DNA of 39,597 nt from Syntrophomonadaceae bacterium (GCA_012518685.1 JAAYRQ010000037.1:1-39597); one strand, 5' to 3'. Counted from the first letter of the stretch, positions 23,926 through 32,813 are shown. Numbers and translations are program-made. The notes: generated from the letters alone by a model not told the origin.

Positions 23926-25082
23926 TGAATAAATCGTTTTTTTTAAGTTCCTTAATTTTACTTATTTTCCTAAGTGGTTGCCAATCCCTAGATGTCAACG
24001 AAACTTCGGTCGCTATTGGACTAGGATTAGATTGGGAGGCTAGTCAAAACCAGTTTCGCTTTAGTGCCCAACTTGCTAAGCCTATTGCGGCTGGAGGTGA
24101 AAGCAGCGAAGATGATGAAGATGCCTTTATTGTCGTATCGGAAACAGGTGAAACAGCTTTTCTAGCCGCCCGTAATCTTACCCTGATTTTACCTAGGTTC
24201 CCCTTATGGCCTCATGCTAGTACAGCTATTTTAGGAGAAAATATTGCTCAAAAGGATGCGGCTTTATATATAGATTCCTTAGTAAGAAATCCTAATATTA
24301 GAAAAAATGTCGGGCTGGTGGTCTGTACAGGTACTACTCCCGAACAGTTAATGCAAGTAAAAACTCCCTTAGAACCCCTTTCTGCTTTAGGCATTACTAA
24401 AATCATTGATATTCAGCAAAGGCTACTCGGTATTTATGCTCCTATTACCATAGGAGAATTTACTTATAAACTATCTACTCCAGGTATTGAACCCCTAGTT
24501 CCAATAGCCACTGTAGTAAAAACAGAAGATAGTGAAGTAATAAAGATTGACGGTTCGGCAGCATTTTCAGAAAGAAGAATGGTGGGAAAACTTAATGAAA
24601 AGGAAAGTCGCGGTTATCATTGGCTAGTAGAAGATTTACAGGCAGGAGGAATCATTACTATTCCTAGCCCAGATAACCCCCAGAAATTTGTAACCTTAGA
24701 AATAATAAAAACCCAGGCCAAAGTAAAACCCTGTATCAATGATAAGGGAGAAATAATTATTAATATTAAGCTAACTGCAGATGGTAATTTCTATGAACAG
24801 CAAACTACCGAGCAGTTACTTAACCTTAAGAATTTCAAAACTATGGAAAAAATAGCTGCCGAAGAAATAGAAAAAGAAATAGCCCAAGCTATAATTCGTG
24901 CCCAAGAATTAAATAGTGATATTTTTGGTTTTGGACAAAATTTAAGTAAATGTAACCCTAAAGCTTGGCGAAAAATAGAAGATAATTGGTATCATTATTT
25001 TTCTGATATCAAAACCAATATTGAGGTAGATTTCAGATTAAGAAGAAGTTACTTGACTAATAGCTCCTTTAAATTTAGTTAA
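23925..25082 (+). CDS. gerC: Germinant receptor C subunit lipoprotein, first copy
   Basis: 385 residues. The signal peptide ends in a lipobox LSGC (Cys19), so it should be lipid-anchored outside the inner forespore membrane. The mature part is the three-domain Ger(x)C fold, with landmarks LPRFPLWPHA, RNPNIRKN, STPGIEPLVP, MVGKLNEKESRG and, near the end, a W..IE..W...F....TNIEV segment. It overlaps gerA by 1 nt (TAATG), so translation is coupled. It is paralogous to the C gene at 25315-26493; the same landmarks occur in the same order there. Confidence 0.94.
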   Translation: MNKSFFLSSLILLIFLSGCQSLDVNETSVAIGLGLDWEASQNQFRFSAQLAKPIAAGGESSEDDEDAFIVVSETGETAFLAARNLTLILPRFPLWPHASTAILGENIAQKDAALYIDSLVRNPNIRKNVGLVVCTGTTPEQLMQVKTPLEPLSALGITKIIDIQQRLLGIYAPITIGEFTYKLSTPGIEPLVPIATVVKTEDSEVIKIDGSAAFSERRMVGKLNEKESRGYHWLVEDLQAGGIITIPSPDNPQKFVTLEIIKTQAKVKPCINDKGEIIINIKLTADGNFYEQQTTEQLLNLKNFKTMEKIAAEEIEKEIAQAIIRAQELNSDIFGFGQNLSKCNPKAWRKIEDNWYHYFSDIKTNIEVDFRLRRSYLTNSSFKFS

Positions 25083-25099
25083 ATAAGGATGGTTAAATA

Positions 25100-25303
25100 A
25101 TGATTTTTATTTTAATTGGTATTTTTCTTTTAATGATAGGGGTGGAATTGCCACACCTGATTAAAAATAAATTCTACAAAGAAATAGGGGTTTTTTTAGG
25201 ATTTCTTACTATAGGCATAATCCTATCTTTGCTCAATTTTTATAATATAGCATTTACGAACCCTTTTGAAAGTCTAGCTTACATCTTAGAAAAACGCTCA
25301 TAG
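25100..25303 (+). CDS. Small two-helix membrane protein, candidate germinant receptor D subunit (first copy)
   Basis: 67 residues with two TM helices (about 1-17 and 29-50) and a short basic C-terminus. Small two-helix D subunits accompany some Ger receptors and modulate germination; this is a candidate from size, topology and place. It follows the C gene by 17 nt with AAGGATGG before its ATG, and the next C gene follows after 11 nt. It shares little with the other small protein (26490-26723) beyond topology. Confidence 0.75.
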   Translation: MIFILIGIFLLMIGVELPHLIKNKFYKEIGVFLGFLTIGIILSLLNFYNIAFTNPFESLAYILEKRS

Positions 25304-25314
25304 GAGTATTTGGA

Positions 25315-26493
25315 ATGAGAAAAAAAATTATTAATAGCTGCTTAATTATATTATTAATCCTTAGTTCTGGATGTTGGAGTAGCCTTAACATTAATGATAC
25401 GGCTGTTTGTTCAGGACTAGGGGTTGATATAACCGATACAGGAAAAATATCCGTTATGGTACAAATCAATAAATCAGTTAATCCCCAAAATGAGGAGGGT
25501 AAACTTACCGAAGGGGCCTTTGTAGTTGTTTCTGGTTCAGGAGATAGCATCACTGAAGCTAGCCGTAAGGTTACCTTAAGCTTACCTAGAATGCCGATAT
25601 GGTCGCATGCTGACCTATTTTTATTAGGAGAAAATCTAGTCACCGAAGATCTGAGTATATTATATGATTTTTTATTTAGGAACCGTAACATTAGGAAAAG
25701 TTCCTATGCCTTAGTAGCTAACAAAGCTTCCTTAGGAAAGATATATAATTCAGATTGTCCTATGGCACTATGTTCTGCCCGCGGGATTTTAAAAATACTC
25801 TTTTCCCAAGAGAAAAATTTAGGCATATACCTGCCTGTAACTATTAAGGACTTTTTTATTATGGCCTCCACCCCAGGAATTGATCCATTTTTACCTATGG
25901 TAACTGTACGCAAGGATTTGGAAGATAAAGATATTCTAACCTTAGATGGTACGGCAATTTTTAAGAATAATAAAATGGTAGGCGATCTAAACGAAACAGA
26001 AAGCAGAGGTTTATATTGGCTTAATACTAAAACTGCTGGTTCTTGCATCGTAGTTACCTTGTCGGATAATCCTGAAAATAAGGTTAGTTTACAAGCTTGT
26101 AAAATTAATAGCAAAATTCGTCCCCGCATAAAAGATAATGAACTGGTTATGGATATTACTTGTAATGTCGATTTTAATATTACCGAAATTATCGGTATAG
26201 TCGATGAGGAAGATGAAGAATTAATGGTAAAAATCCAAAATGCCGCCAATAAAAAAGTCGCTAGTCATATCCGACAAGCTGTGGCTAAGGGTCAAAAGGC
26301 TAATAGTGACTTTTTAGGTTTTGGTCTTAGCATATCCCGTTATCAACCTAAACTATGGGAAAATATTGAGGATGATTGGGAAAATAGATTCCCCAGTGTA
26401 AGAACTAATATAGAAGTAAAATCTAACTTGCTAAGAAGCAACTTAATTTTCAATGATGTTTTCCTCGTTAATAAAAAAGGAGGGAAACCATGA
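25315..26493 (+). CDS. gerC: Germinant receptor C subunit lipoprotein, second copy
   Basis: 392 residues with a lipobox LSSGC (Cys20) and the same landmarks as the first copy: LPRMPIWSHA, RNRNIRKS, STPGIDPFLP, MVGDLNETESRG, LGFGLSIS, IEDDW and TNIEV. Identity looks moderate, so the duplication is old or one copy was acquired. AGGAG lies 8 nt before the ATG. The stop overlaps the next ATG by 4 nt (ATGA, 26490-26493), which is coupling. Confidence 0.93.
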   Translation: MRKKIINSCLIILLILSSGCWSSLNINDTAVCSGLGVDITDTGKISVMVQINKSVNPQNEEGKLTEGAFVVVSGSGDSITEASRKVTLSLPRMPIWSHADLFLLGENLVTEDLSILYDFLFRNRNIRKSSYALVANKASLGKIYNSDCPMALCSARGILKILFSQEKNLGIYLPVTIKDFFIMASTPGIDPFLPMVTVRKDLEDKDILTLDGTAIFKNNKMVGDLNETESRGLYWLNTKTAGSCIVVTLSDNPENKVSLQACKINSKIRPRIKDNELVMDITCNVDFNITEIIGIVDEEDEELMVKIQNAANKKVASHIRQAVAKGQKANSDFLGFGLSISRYQPKLWENIEDDWENRFPSVRTNIEVKSNLLRSNLIFNDVFLVNKKGGKP

Positions 26494-26723
26494 TTATTAT
26501 AATATTAATATTTTTTGTCATTCTGTCTATTATTTTTTCTATTTATCCTCTATATAAAAATGGCGATACCTTAGAATTAATAGTAGTTTTCGTAATCCTA
26601 ACCTTATCTTGCATTTATGGCACACAATTTTATCTGGATACTTATATCTTGCCTAACCCTAATATTTTGATAGATAAGTTGGAATTTCTCGCCAAAGCTA
26701 TGGAAAGTTATTTTGAAATATAA
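26490..26723 (+). CDS. Small two-helix membrane protein, candidate germinant receptor D subunit (second copy)
   Basis: 77 residues; the first helix is almost pure Ile/Phe/Leu (about 1-21), the second is at about 30-50, followed by an external or cytoplasmic tail (ILPNPNILIDKLEFLAKAME). Its layout equals that of the small gene after the first C gene: a short two-helix protein directly after each C. It is a candidate D subunit by context only. The start overlaps the second C gene by 4 nt. Confidence 0.72.
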   Translation: MIIIILIFFVILSIIFSIYPLYKNGDTLELIVVFVILTLSCIYGTQFYLDTYILPNPNILIDKLEFLAKAMESYFEI

Positions 26724-26740
26724 AAATAGGAGTATAAAAA

Positions 26741-27835
26741 ATGAATGTAATTTATAGCCGACAATTTGCCTTTGTAGTATTTTTATATGTCCTAGGTAGT
26801 GCTTTTCTAAATGTGCCCGAAAGTGTTATTGGTAAGGATGTATATATCTCTACTGCTTTGGCTTCTTTAATAGGCCTAGGGATACTACATATTACCATCA
26901 AGTTACAAGGTATGTATCCTCAATTAAATATAATACAAATAGCGGAATTGGTCTTAGGCAAAATCGCAGGCAAAATCCTTAACCTTTTTTATATCTGGAC
27001 TCTATTTATGTTGGCCATCCTCATCTTATTTGATATAGTGCTTTTTTTACAACTTCTCTACCCTAGAAGTCCTGATATTTTACTTAGTACAATAGTATTA
27101 TTATCTTCTATATATGTTGTTAGCAAGGGAATAAATATTATAGGTCGATTGGGTGATATTGCTATTTTGCCTGTATTTGTGCTTATCATTTTAGCTTTCG
27201 GGGTTAGTATCTCCTTATTTGACTTGGTCAATATTTTACCAGTACTAGCTAATATTAAGCCAATACTAGGTGGTACTATATTTGCAGCCTACTGGCCTTT
27301 TACACAAATAATAGCCTTAGCTATCTTATTACCCTTTATAATAGACCTAGATGAAAATAAAAATCTTATTTATTATGGTTATATAATAGCAAGTATAACC
27401 CAAATTATTCGCAGTTTCCTCGTTTTAGGAGTATTAGGAGAAAACCTAATTAAAATATCGCATTTCCCTTTTTACGATATCTTCTTAATGCTTAGGTTTC
27501 AGGATTTCCAGAGAATTGAGTTATTCTTCTTTCTGCTTTTTGTTACCTTAGTCTTAAGTGTGCTTATAATCTCACATTTTGCCTTGACTTTATCCTTACA
27601 AAGTTTTTTTAAGCTTAAAAACTATAGGGCTTTGGTAATTCCTTTAGCCTTATTTATTTTAATTTTTACTTGCAATATATTTCCCTCAGATATTAAGTTT
27701 TTTGCCGCCTATGCTACCACCGTAATTTTCTTCACTTTACCTATAAATATACTTTACCCATTAATAGTATATATCGCTGCCCAAATTAAGATGGCTAAAA
27801 AAGAGTCCCTCGGAGGTATAAGAAATGAGGGCTAA
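26741..27835 (+). CDS. gerB: Germinant receptor B subunit, second copy (GerAB/GerKB family)
   Basis: 364 residues with about ten TM helices; the N-terminal SRQFAFVVFLYVLGSAFLNVPES and the central YWPFTQIIALAILLPF are characteristic of GerB proteins. AGGAG lies 8 nt upstream of the ATG. It is the last gene of the locus; its stop is 5 nt from the stop of the convergent mfd gene, and no terminator fits between them. With the first B it gives the locus two alternative putative germinant-binding subunits for one A subunit. Confidence 0.92.
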   Translation: MNVIYSRQFAFVVFLYVLGSAFLNVPESVIGKDVYISTALASLIGLGILHITIKLQGMYPQLNIIQIAELVLGKIAGKILNLFYIWTLFMLAILILFDIVLFLQLLYPRSPDILLSTIVLLSSIYVVSKGINIIGRLGDIAILPVFVLIILAFGVSISLFDLVNILPVLANIKPILGGTIFAAYWPFTQIIALAILLPFIIDLDENKNLIYYGYIIASITQIIRSFLVLGVLGENLIKISHFPFYDIFLMLRFQDFQRIELFFFLLFVTLVLSVLIISHFALTLSLQSFFKLKNYRALVIPLALFILIFTCNIFPSDIKFFAAYATTVIFFTLPINILYPLIVYIAAQIKMAKKESLGGIRNEG

Positions 27836-27840
27836 GCTAG

Positions 27841-30800
27841 CTATATGTTAGCTAAAATCGTCTGCAAAATATCTAGTGAATTTAATATATCTCCTTGTAG
27901 CTGGAGAGTACTTTCATTTAAACTGGCTATTCTTAAGCCCCTTAAAGCTTCTTGACGACTAAGATTGACTAAATTAACTGGTCTAGTCATTTGGATTTCA
28001 ATAATCTTTCCCTTTCTCCTAAAACTACTAATTTCCTTATCTTTAGCCAAAATCCTTAGCTTGGAGATCTGTAGAAGATTTTCTACTGGTGAGGGAAGCT
28101 TGCCAAAACGGTCAGTTAGTTCTAAGTTAATTTCATTAATTTCAGCTAATTCATTAGCTAAAAGTAAACGCCGATAAATTCTCATTTTTGCCCCAGTATC
28201 AGGGATATAGTCATCAGGAATATAATAATCAACATCAATATCCACCGTAGTATTAAAGCTTTCCTCTTTTACTATGCCGCGTAAGCGGGCCGTTTCATTT
28301 TCTAATAGCTGGCAATACATATCAAAGCCCACTGCATATATATAACCATGCTGTTCTGAACCTAAAATATTGCCAGCCCCCCGAATTTCTAAATCCCTTT
28401 GAGCTATTTTTATCCCTGAACCCAACTCATTAAATTCCCGAATAGCATTAAGCCTTTTTTGAGCTATTTCGTTAATAACCTTTTCAGGGCGATAAGTTAA
28501 GTAGGCATAGGCTACCCGATTAGAGCGTCCTACCCTACCTCTTAGTTGATATAATTGGGCCAAACCTAACCTATCTGCTTCATCAATAATAATGGTATTA
28601 ACATTAGGCATATCTAAGCCTGATTCTATAATAGTAGTACATAATAAAATATCCTGTTCTCCTTTAATAAAATCCATTATAGTAGCAGCTAATTCCCCTT
28701 CATTCATACGCCCATGTACTAAGCCAATCCTTATATTAGGTAATAATTCTTCCAGTTCATCCTTAACTTTATAAATATCTTCAATCCGATTATGTACAAA
28801 AAATACCTGCCCACCCCGCTCAACTTCCTGCATTATAGCCTCATAGATTATTTCATCATTATATTCTAAGACATAGGTTGTAATAGGGTACCTTTCAGGT
28901 GGAGGGGTATCTATGACACTTAAATCCCTAAGACCAGTTAAAGACATATGCAAACTGCGTGGTATCGGAGTTGCAGAAAGGCTTATTACATCAACAGTTT
29001 CTTTTAAAGTCTTTATTTTTTCTTTTTGGGCCACCCCAAAACGATGTTCTTCATCAATAATAAGTAAGCCTAGGTCTTTGAATTTTACATCCTTAGATAG
29101 TAGGCGATGAGTACCTATGACTATATCAGAAACCCCTTTTTCTATGTCATTAATAATTCTTTTTTGTTCCTTAGTCGTTCTAAATCTATTCAGACATTCG
29201 ATAACCGCAGGATAATTAGAAAATCTTTCCTTAAAAGTGCTATAATGCTGCTCTGCTAACACGGTAGTCGGTACTAATATCGCGACTTGCTTACCATCCA
29301 TAATCGCCTTAAATGCCCCCCGCATCGCTACTTCCGTTTTTCCATAGCCTACATCACCACATACTAGCCTATCCATAGGCCGCTTAAGTTCCATATCCTT
29401 TTTTATATCCTTAATCGCTTTTAGCTGGTCAGGTGTTTCCTCATAAGGAAAAGCTGATTCAAATTCGCCTTGCCAAGGAGTATCAGGGGAAAAGGCATGC
29501 CCATCCAAAGCCTCCCTAGTTGCATATAAGTCTAATAAATCCCCAGCTAATTCCTGTACTGACTTACTGACCTTTTCCTTAGTCCGCTCCCAATCAGTAC
29601 CCCCTAATTTACTCAAGCGAGGGGTTTTTTCTTCAGCTATGCTATACTTATAAAGGCTGTCTAACTTTTCTAAGGGTAAATAAAGCTTATCAGCTGCCGC
29701 ATATTCTAAAAGCACATATTCTCTACTTACATTATCACTTGGATTATTAAGCACCGTAACCCCACGGAAAATACCAATACCGTAATTTTCATGTACTACA
29801 TAATCGCCTAAATGTAAATCCTCTAATATAATCCTTTCACCAACAGATTTTTTCGGTCTTTTTTTCGTAGTCAATTTTCTACCCTTAATATCGGCTTCAG
29901 ATACTAGGGCTACTTTTAAGCTTGGACTATAAAAACCAGCTTCCAATATATCATTTATAAAAACTACATTAGCAATATGCTTATCTATTAACTCCTTATT
30001 AATCTGCTCCTTGGCTAGCTTACTTTTAAAGGCCAATATAATTTTATAATTTTTTGCCTGCCATTCTGCCAGTCGTTTATAAAAAAGCTCATAATTAGAA
30101 TAAAAGGGTTCTACAGCCTGTTGTGTCACATGCTCTAACATCTTAATTTTAACTTGAGGGATATTACCAGGAAAAAACGAATGATACAAAGTAGGATAAG
30201 TATCAATATAATTTTTTAATTTCTCTAAAGTCAATAAAGGTGTGATGGGTATTATCTTTTCCGCCTTTTGGGCTTCTTTTACAGTCTGCCCATACCTTTT
30301 AAGGCTTTTAGCAAAATTCTGATAAAATTCCCGGGGCTCATCAAAAAATATCCAGCTGTTACTACCTAGATAATTAAATAAAGTAGCCTTAAGCTGGTCA
30401 GAATACAGCTCATCTGCTGGTGCCACATAGACAGAATTAAGCTTTTTACCTGATCTTTGGTTTTCTACTGCTAGGTTATTAAGATTTTCTATATAATCAC
30501 CAAAAAAGTCAACTCTCACTGCAGATTTACTATTAACGGGATAAATATCAACTATCCCACCCCTAATCGCACATTCACCAGGCATATTAACCGTATCAAC
30601 TCGGCGATAACCAGATTTTACTAAAGCCTGTAATAAATGAGCCTGATTATATTCTTTATCCTTAACTAAATGGATACTATTGGCGATAATTTCGGTAGGT
30701 GGCATAATAAGATGCATAAATGCCGCAGGAGTAGCTATGATTACAAACCCTTGCTTAGGATGCAAGGCACAAGTTTCTAGAGTCAAGATGCGATTAACTT

Positions 30801-31053
30801 CTACCAAAGAAAGATTATCTTTTAAAAAGACTAATTCCCGCCCCAAAAACAAAAGCACCTTATTAGCTCCCAAAAACGCCGTCAAATCACGGGCCAAATC
30901 GTGGGCTTTTTCCTCATTAGCTACTAGTATGAGCGTTTTTTTAGAACTATTTTTAAAAATCTCCTTAATTACATAACTTTTAGCACTGCCTGCCAAACCA
31001 GTAAATAAAACATTTTCTCCCTTATTTAATAACTCTCGGGCATTATGTAGCAT
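27841..31053 (-). CDS. mfd: Mfd, transcription-repair coupling factor
   Basis: A DNA translocase that removes RNA polymerase stalled at lesions and recruits UvrA. The 1070 residues hold the UvrB-like N-terminal module, the RNA polymerase-interacting domain (LGDYVVHENYGIGIFRG), the helicase core (GDVGYGKTE, DEEHRFGV, SATPIPRSL, QLRGRVGRS) and the C-terminal TRCF domain. That is about 100 residues shorter than Bacillus Mfd. The ATG at 31053 follows GGGGAGGTG by 7 nt; an in-frame ATG at 31092 lies upstream of that site. The leader has an imperfect hairpin (31085-31112). It follows fin as in Bacillus and converges with the germination locus 5 nt apart. Confidence 0.97.
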   Translation of the reverse strand: MLHNARELLNKGENVLFTGLAGSAKSYVIKEIFKNSSKKTLILVANEEKAHDLARDLTAFLGANKVLLFLGRELVFLKDNLSLVEVNRILTLETCALHPKQGFVIIATPAAFMHLIMPPTEIIANSIHLVKDKEYNQAHLLQALVKSGYRRVDTVNMPGECAIRGGIVDIYPVNSKSAVRVDFFGDYIENLNNLAVENQRSGKKLNSVYVAPADELYSDQLKATLFNYLGSNSWIFFDEPREFYQNFAKSLKRYGQTVKEAQKAEKIIPITPLLTLEKLKNYIDTYPTLYHSFFPGNIPQVKIKMLEHVTQQAVEPFYSNYELFYKRLAEWQAKNYKIILAFKSKLAKEQINKELIDKHIANVVFINDILEAGFYSPSLKVALVSEADIKGRKLTTKKRPKKSVGERIILEDLHLGDYVVHENYGIGIFRGVTVLNNPSDNVSREYVLLEYAAADKLYLPLEKLDSLYKYSIAEEKTPRLSKLGGTDWERTKEKVSKSVQELAGDLLDLYATREALDGHAFSPDTPWQGEFESAFPYEETPDQLKAIKDIKKDMELKRPMDRLVCGDVGYGKTEVAMRGAFKAIMDGKQVAILVPTTVLAEQHYSTFKERFSNYPAVIECLNRFRTTKEQKRIINDIEKGVSDIVIGTHRLLSKDVKFKDLGLLIIDEEHRFGVAQKEKIKTLKETVDVISLSATPIPRSLHMSLTGLRDLSVIDTPPPERYPITTYVLEYNDEIIYEAIMQEVERGGQVFFVHNRIEDIYKVKDELEELLPNIRIGLVHGRMNEGELAATIMDFIKGEQDILLCTTIIESGLDMPNVNTIIIDEADRLGLAQLYQLRGRVGRSNRVAYAYLTYRPEKVINEIAQKRLNAIREFNELGSGIKIAQRDLEIRGAGNILGSEQHGYIYAVGFDMYCQLLENETARLRGIVKEESFNTTVDIDVDYYIPDDYIPDTGAKMRIYRRLLLANELAEINEINLELTDRFGKLPSPVENLLQISKLRILAKDKEISSFRRKGKIIEIQMTRPVNLVNLSRQEALRGLRIASLNESTLQLQGDILNSLDILQTILANI

Positions 31054-31187
31054 TAAATAACACCTCCCCTTACACGACAATAAAGTGAACATCTAAAAAA
31101 ATAGACCTTCACAAATTTAAAACGATTTTTGTTATTATTCTTTTTCAAAAGATTATTAGCTATCCCTTAAAGAACCATATAAATATA

Positions 31188-31352
31188 TTAATTGTACCAT
31201 AGCTTATTAGTAATCATGTTACCTGTATTACCTAGTCCTATTTCAAGAGCACAGTCGGCACAAAGCTCTTTTATTTCGACTATGCCTTCCCCTTCGACTT
31301 CTATAGTATCAAAAACCAAATCACATATCTCACATACCTTATATATTTTCAT
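31188..31352 (-). CDS. fin: Fin-like small zinc-binding protein (anti-sigma-F factor family)
   Basis: A 54-residue protein starting MKIYKVCEIC. It has two CxxC pairs (Cys7, Cys10 and Cys31, Cys34), enough for one zinc site. In Bacillus the gene between pth and mfd is fin (yabK), whose product inhibits sigma-F so that RNA polymerase can pass to sigma-G. The position is identical here, the Cys pattern fits, but the protein is shorter than the 76-residue Bacillus one. AGGTG lies about 7 nt before the ATG (31352). A 10-bp inverted repeat (31371-31410) stands directly upstream. The identification rests on synteny and the Cys pattern. Confidence 0.75.
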   Translation of the reverse strand: MKIYKVCEICDLVFDTIEVEGEGIVEIKELCADCALEIGLGNTGNMITNKLWYN

Positions 31353-31370
31353 ATAACTACACCTACTTTT

Positions 31371-31410
31371 ATTAATTATCTTTATTCTGTCGCAAACAGG
31401 GATAATTAAT
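31371..31410. promoter_or_regulatory. Perfect inverted repeat upstream of fin
   Basis: ATTAATTATC (31371-31380) and GATAATTAAT (31401-31410), a perfect 10-bp inverted repeat. The 20-nt spacer itself can pair CTGT with ACAG. It lacks a T run, so it does not look like a terminator for pth. It could be an operator or an RNA structure in the pth-fin leader. Confidence 0.5.
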
Positions 31411-31441
31411 ACTAGGATATAATATGAAAAAAGTACTTTCC

Positions 31442-31993
31442 TTAATTATACTCGTTCATAGCCTTATCTATGCCATTTCTAACCCAACATTCAACCGCAT
31501 CGGCGGCACTTGTAATCATATTGTCTAGGATAGGTTTTTCATCAGGGGTGAATCTGCCCAAAACCCACTCAATAGTATCATTAGGAGGTCGCCCTATTCC
31601 GCCCCTAATTCTAGGAAATTCAGGGCTACTCAAGCTATTAGTTATAGAAATTAATCCTTTATGTCCACCTGTACCCCCACTTGTTCTAATTCTAATCTTA
31701 CCTAAATCCAAATCCATATCATCATAGACAACTATTAAATCAGCTAAATTCAGCTTATAAAAACGGACTAAAGGACGCACCGCATTACCACTCAAATTCA
31801 TATAAGTTAAGGGTTTTACCAATAAGACCTGACTATTAGCTATTCTAATATGACCTATTATAGCATCATACTTACTAACTTCCTTTTCAATCCTATAGCG
31901 ATTAGCTAATTCTTCAACCACCATAAATCCAACATTATGCCGAGTTCCACTATACTTCCTGCCAGGATTACCTAATCCTACTACAATTTTCAT
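31442..31993 (-). CDS. pth: Pth, peptidyl-tRNA hydrolase
   Basis: Releases peptides from peptidyl-tRNA that has dropped off the ribosome. The 183-residue length is normal. The catalytic His19 sits in TRHNVGF, with Asn9 (GLGNPG), YMNLSG and the acidic YDDMDL segment in their usual places. GGAGG precedes the ATG by 6 nt. It follows ctc after a strong terminator and precedes fin, as in Bacillus (where it is called spoVC). Confidence 0.97.
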   Translation of the reverse strand: MKIVVGLGNPGRKYSGTRHNVGFMVVEELANRYRIEKEVSKYDAIIGHIRIANSQVLLVKPLTYMNLSGNAVRPLVRFYKLNLADLIVVYDDMDLDLGKIRIRTSGGTGGHKGLISITNSLSSPEFPRIRGGIGRPPNDTIEWVLGRFTPDEKPILDNMITSAADAVECWVRNGIDKAMNEYN

Positions 31994-32016
31994 AATAAGC
32001 CTCCACTTAAAAGTCT

Positions 32017-32046
32017 AAAAAGGGAAACTATTACGGTTTCCCTTTT
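32017..32046 (-). terminator. Terminator between ctc and pth
   Basis: A perfect 11-bp stem AAAAGGGAAAC/GTTTCCCTTTT (32018-32028 with 32036-32046), 7-nt loop, with the T tract formed by the stem end. It would end or attenuate the ctc transcript before pth. Confidence 0.85.
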
Positions 32047-32083
32047 AATGCACTTCTAATTATATACGATTATAACCTATATT

Positions 32084-32728
32084 TTACTCTTCCACAGGTG
32101 CTTCTACATCTTCAGCTACTTCAGTTGCTTCGCCATCTTCGTCTTCTAGCTCCTCATCTTCCGTATCCCGGCTAGGTGCTAGAACGGTAACAATAATAGC
32201 TGCATCATCACTTAAGAAGGTTACCCCTGGAGGTGGAGTAAGGTCTGCTACCGTAACATTACTACCAATTTCTAATTCGGAAATGTCATAAGTAATATTA
32301 TCTGGTAAATCTTGAGGCAGACATTCGACTTCTATTTCTGTTAAACCAATTTGGACTATACCATCATCCTTAGTCGCAGCCTCTTCACCAATAATATGTA
32401 CTGGTACCACACTAGTAAACTTCTCAGTCATACTAACTGTCATAAAATCAATATGAATAATTTTCCCTGTAATCGGATGTTGCTGATAATCACGAACTAC
32501 AGAAATAAGCTGGTCTGCTTCATTGACATCTAAAGTAAAAATGCTGCGTATTCCATGCGTATTAAAAACCTTCATAGCTTGTCTAGAACCCAACATTATA
32601 GGAATAGGTTCCTGCTCTCTACCATAAATAATAGCTGGAATATACTCATTCTTTTTTAGCTGATTTAAATAAGATTTAGTAGATAATTCTCTTTTCTGGC
32701 AGGCTAACATCGGAGCCGAAAACGCCAT
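32084..32728 (-). CDS. ctc: 50S ribosomal protein L25/Ctc, long form
   Basis: 214 residues. The N-terminal L25 domain binds 5S rRNA (GYxxAIIYG-type segment: IPAIIYGRE), followed by the beta-rich TL5 C-terminal domain and a highly acidic tail of about 25 residues (DTEDEELEDEDGE). In Bacillus ctc is a general-stress gene. The ATG at 32728 lies 8 nt after AAGGAG. A sigma-A promoter is at 32785-32813, so ctc can be expressed separately from glmU-prs. Confidence 0.95.
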   Translation of the reverse strand: MAFSAPMLACQKRELSTKSYLNQLKKNEYIPAIIYGREQEPIPIMLGSRQAMKVFNTHGIRSIFTLDVNEADQLISVVRDYQQHPITGKIIHIDFMTVSMTEKFTSVVPVHIIGEEAATKDDGIVQIGLTEIEVECLPQDLPDNITYDISELEIGSNVTVADLTPPPGVTFLSDDAAIIVTVLAPSRDTEDEELEDEDGEATEVAEDVEAPVEE

Positions 32729-32784
32729 ATATATCACTCCTTGATTTAGTAATAAGATTATTGCTCTTGTTTTAACATTTAATT

Positions 32785-32813
32785 ATTATACTATTAATTT
32801 ACCCAAATGTCCA
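32785..32813 (-). promoter_or_regulatory. Sigma-A promoter of ctc
   Basis: On the minus strand: TGGACA (32808-32813), 17-nt spacer, TATAAT (32785-32790). The -35 has one mismatch, the -10 none. It lies about 60 nt upstream of the ctc ATG, after the prs stop. Confidence 0.75.

Noticed and set aside
25704-26249. Open frame of 181 codons antisense to the second C-subunit gene
   Set aside because: It mirrors the codon structure of a well-supported lipoprotein gene and has no start signal.
27838-27854. Terminator between the second gerB gene and mfd
   Set aside because: The TAGCTA-loop-TAGCTA stem has only 6 A/T-rich pairs and no T run on either strand.
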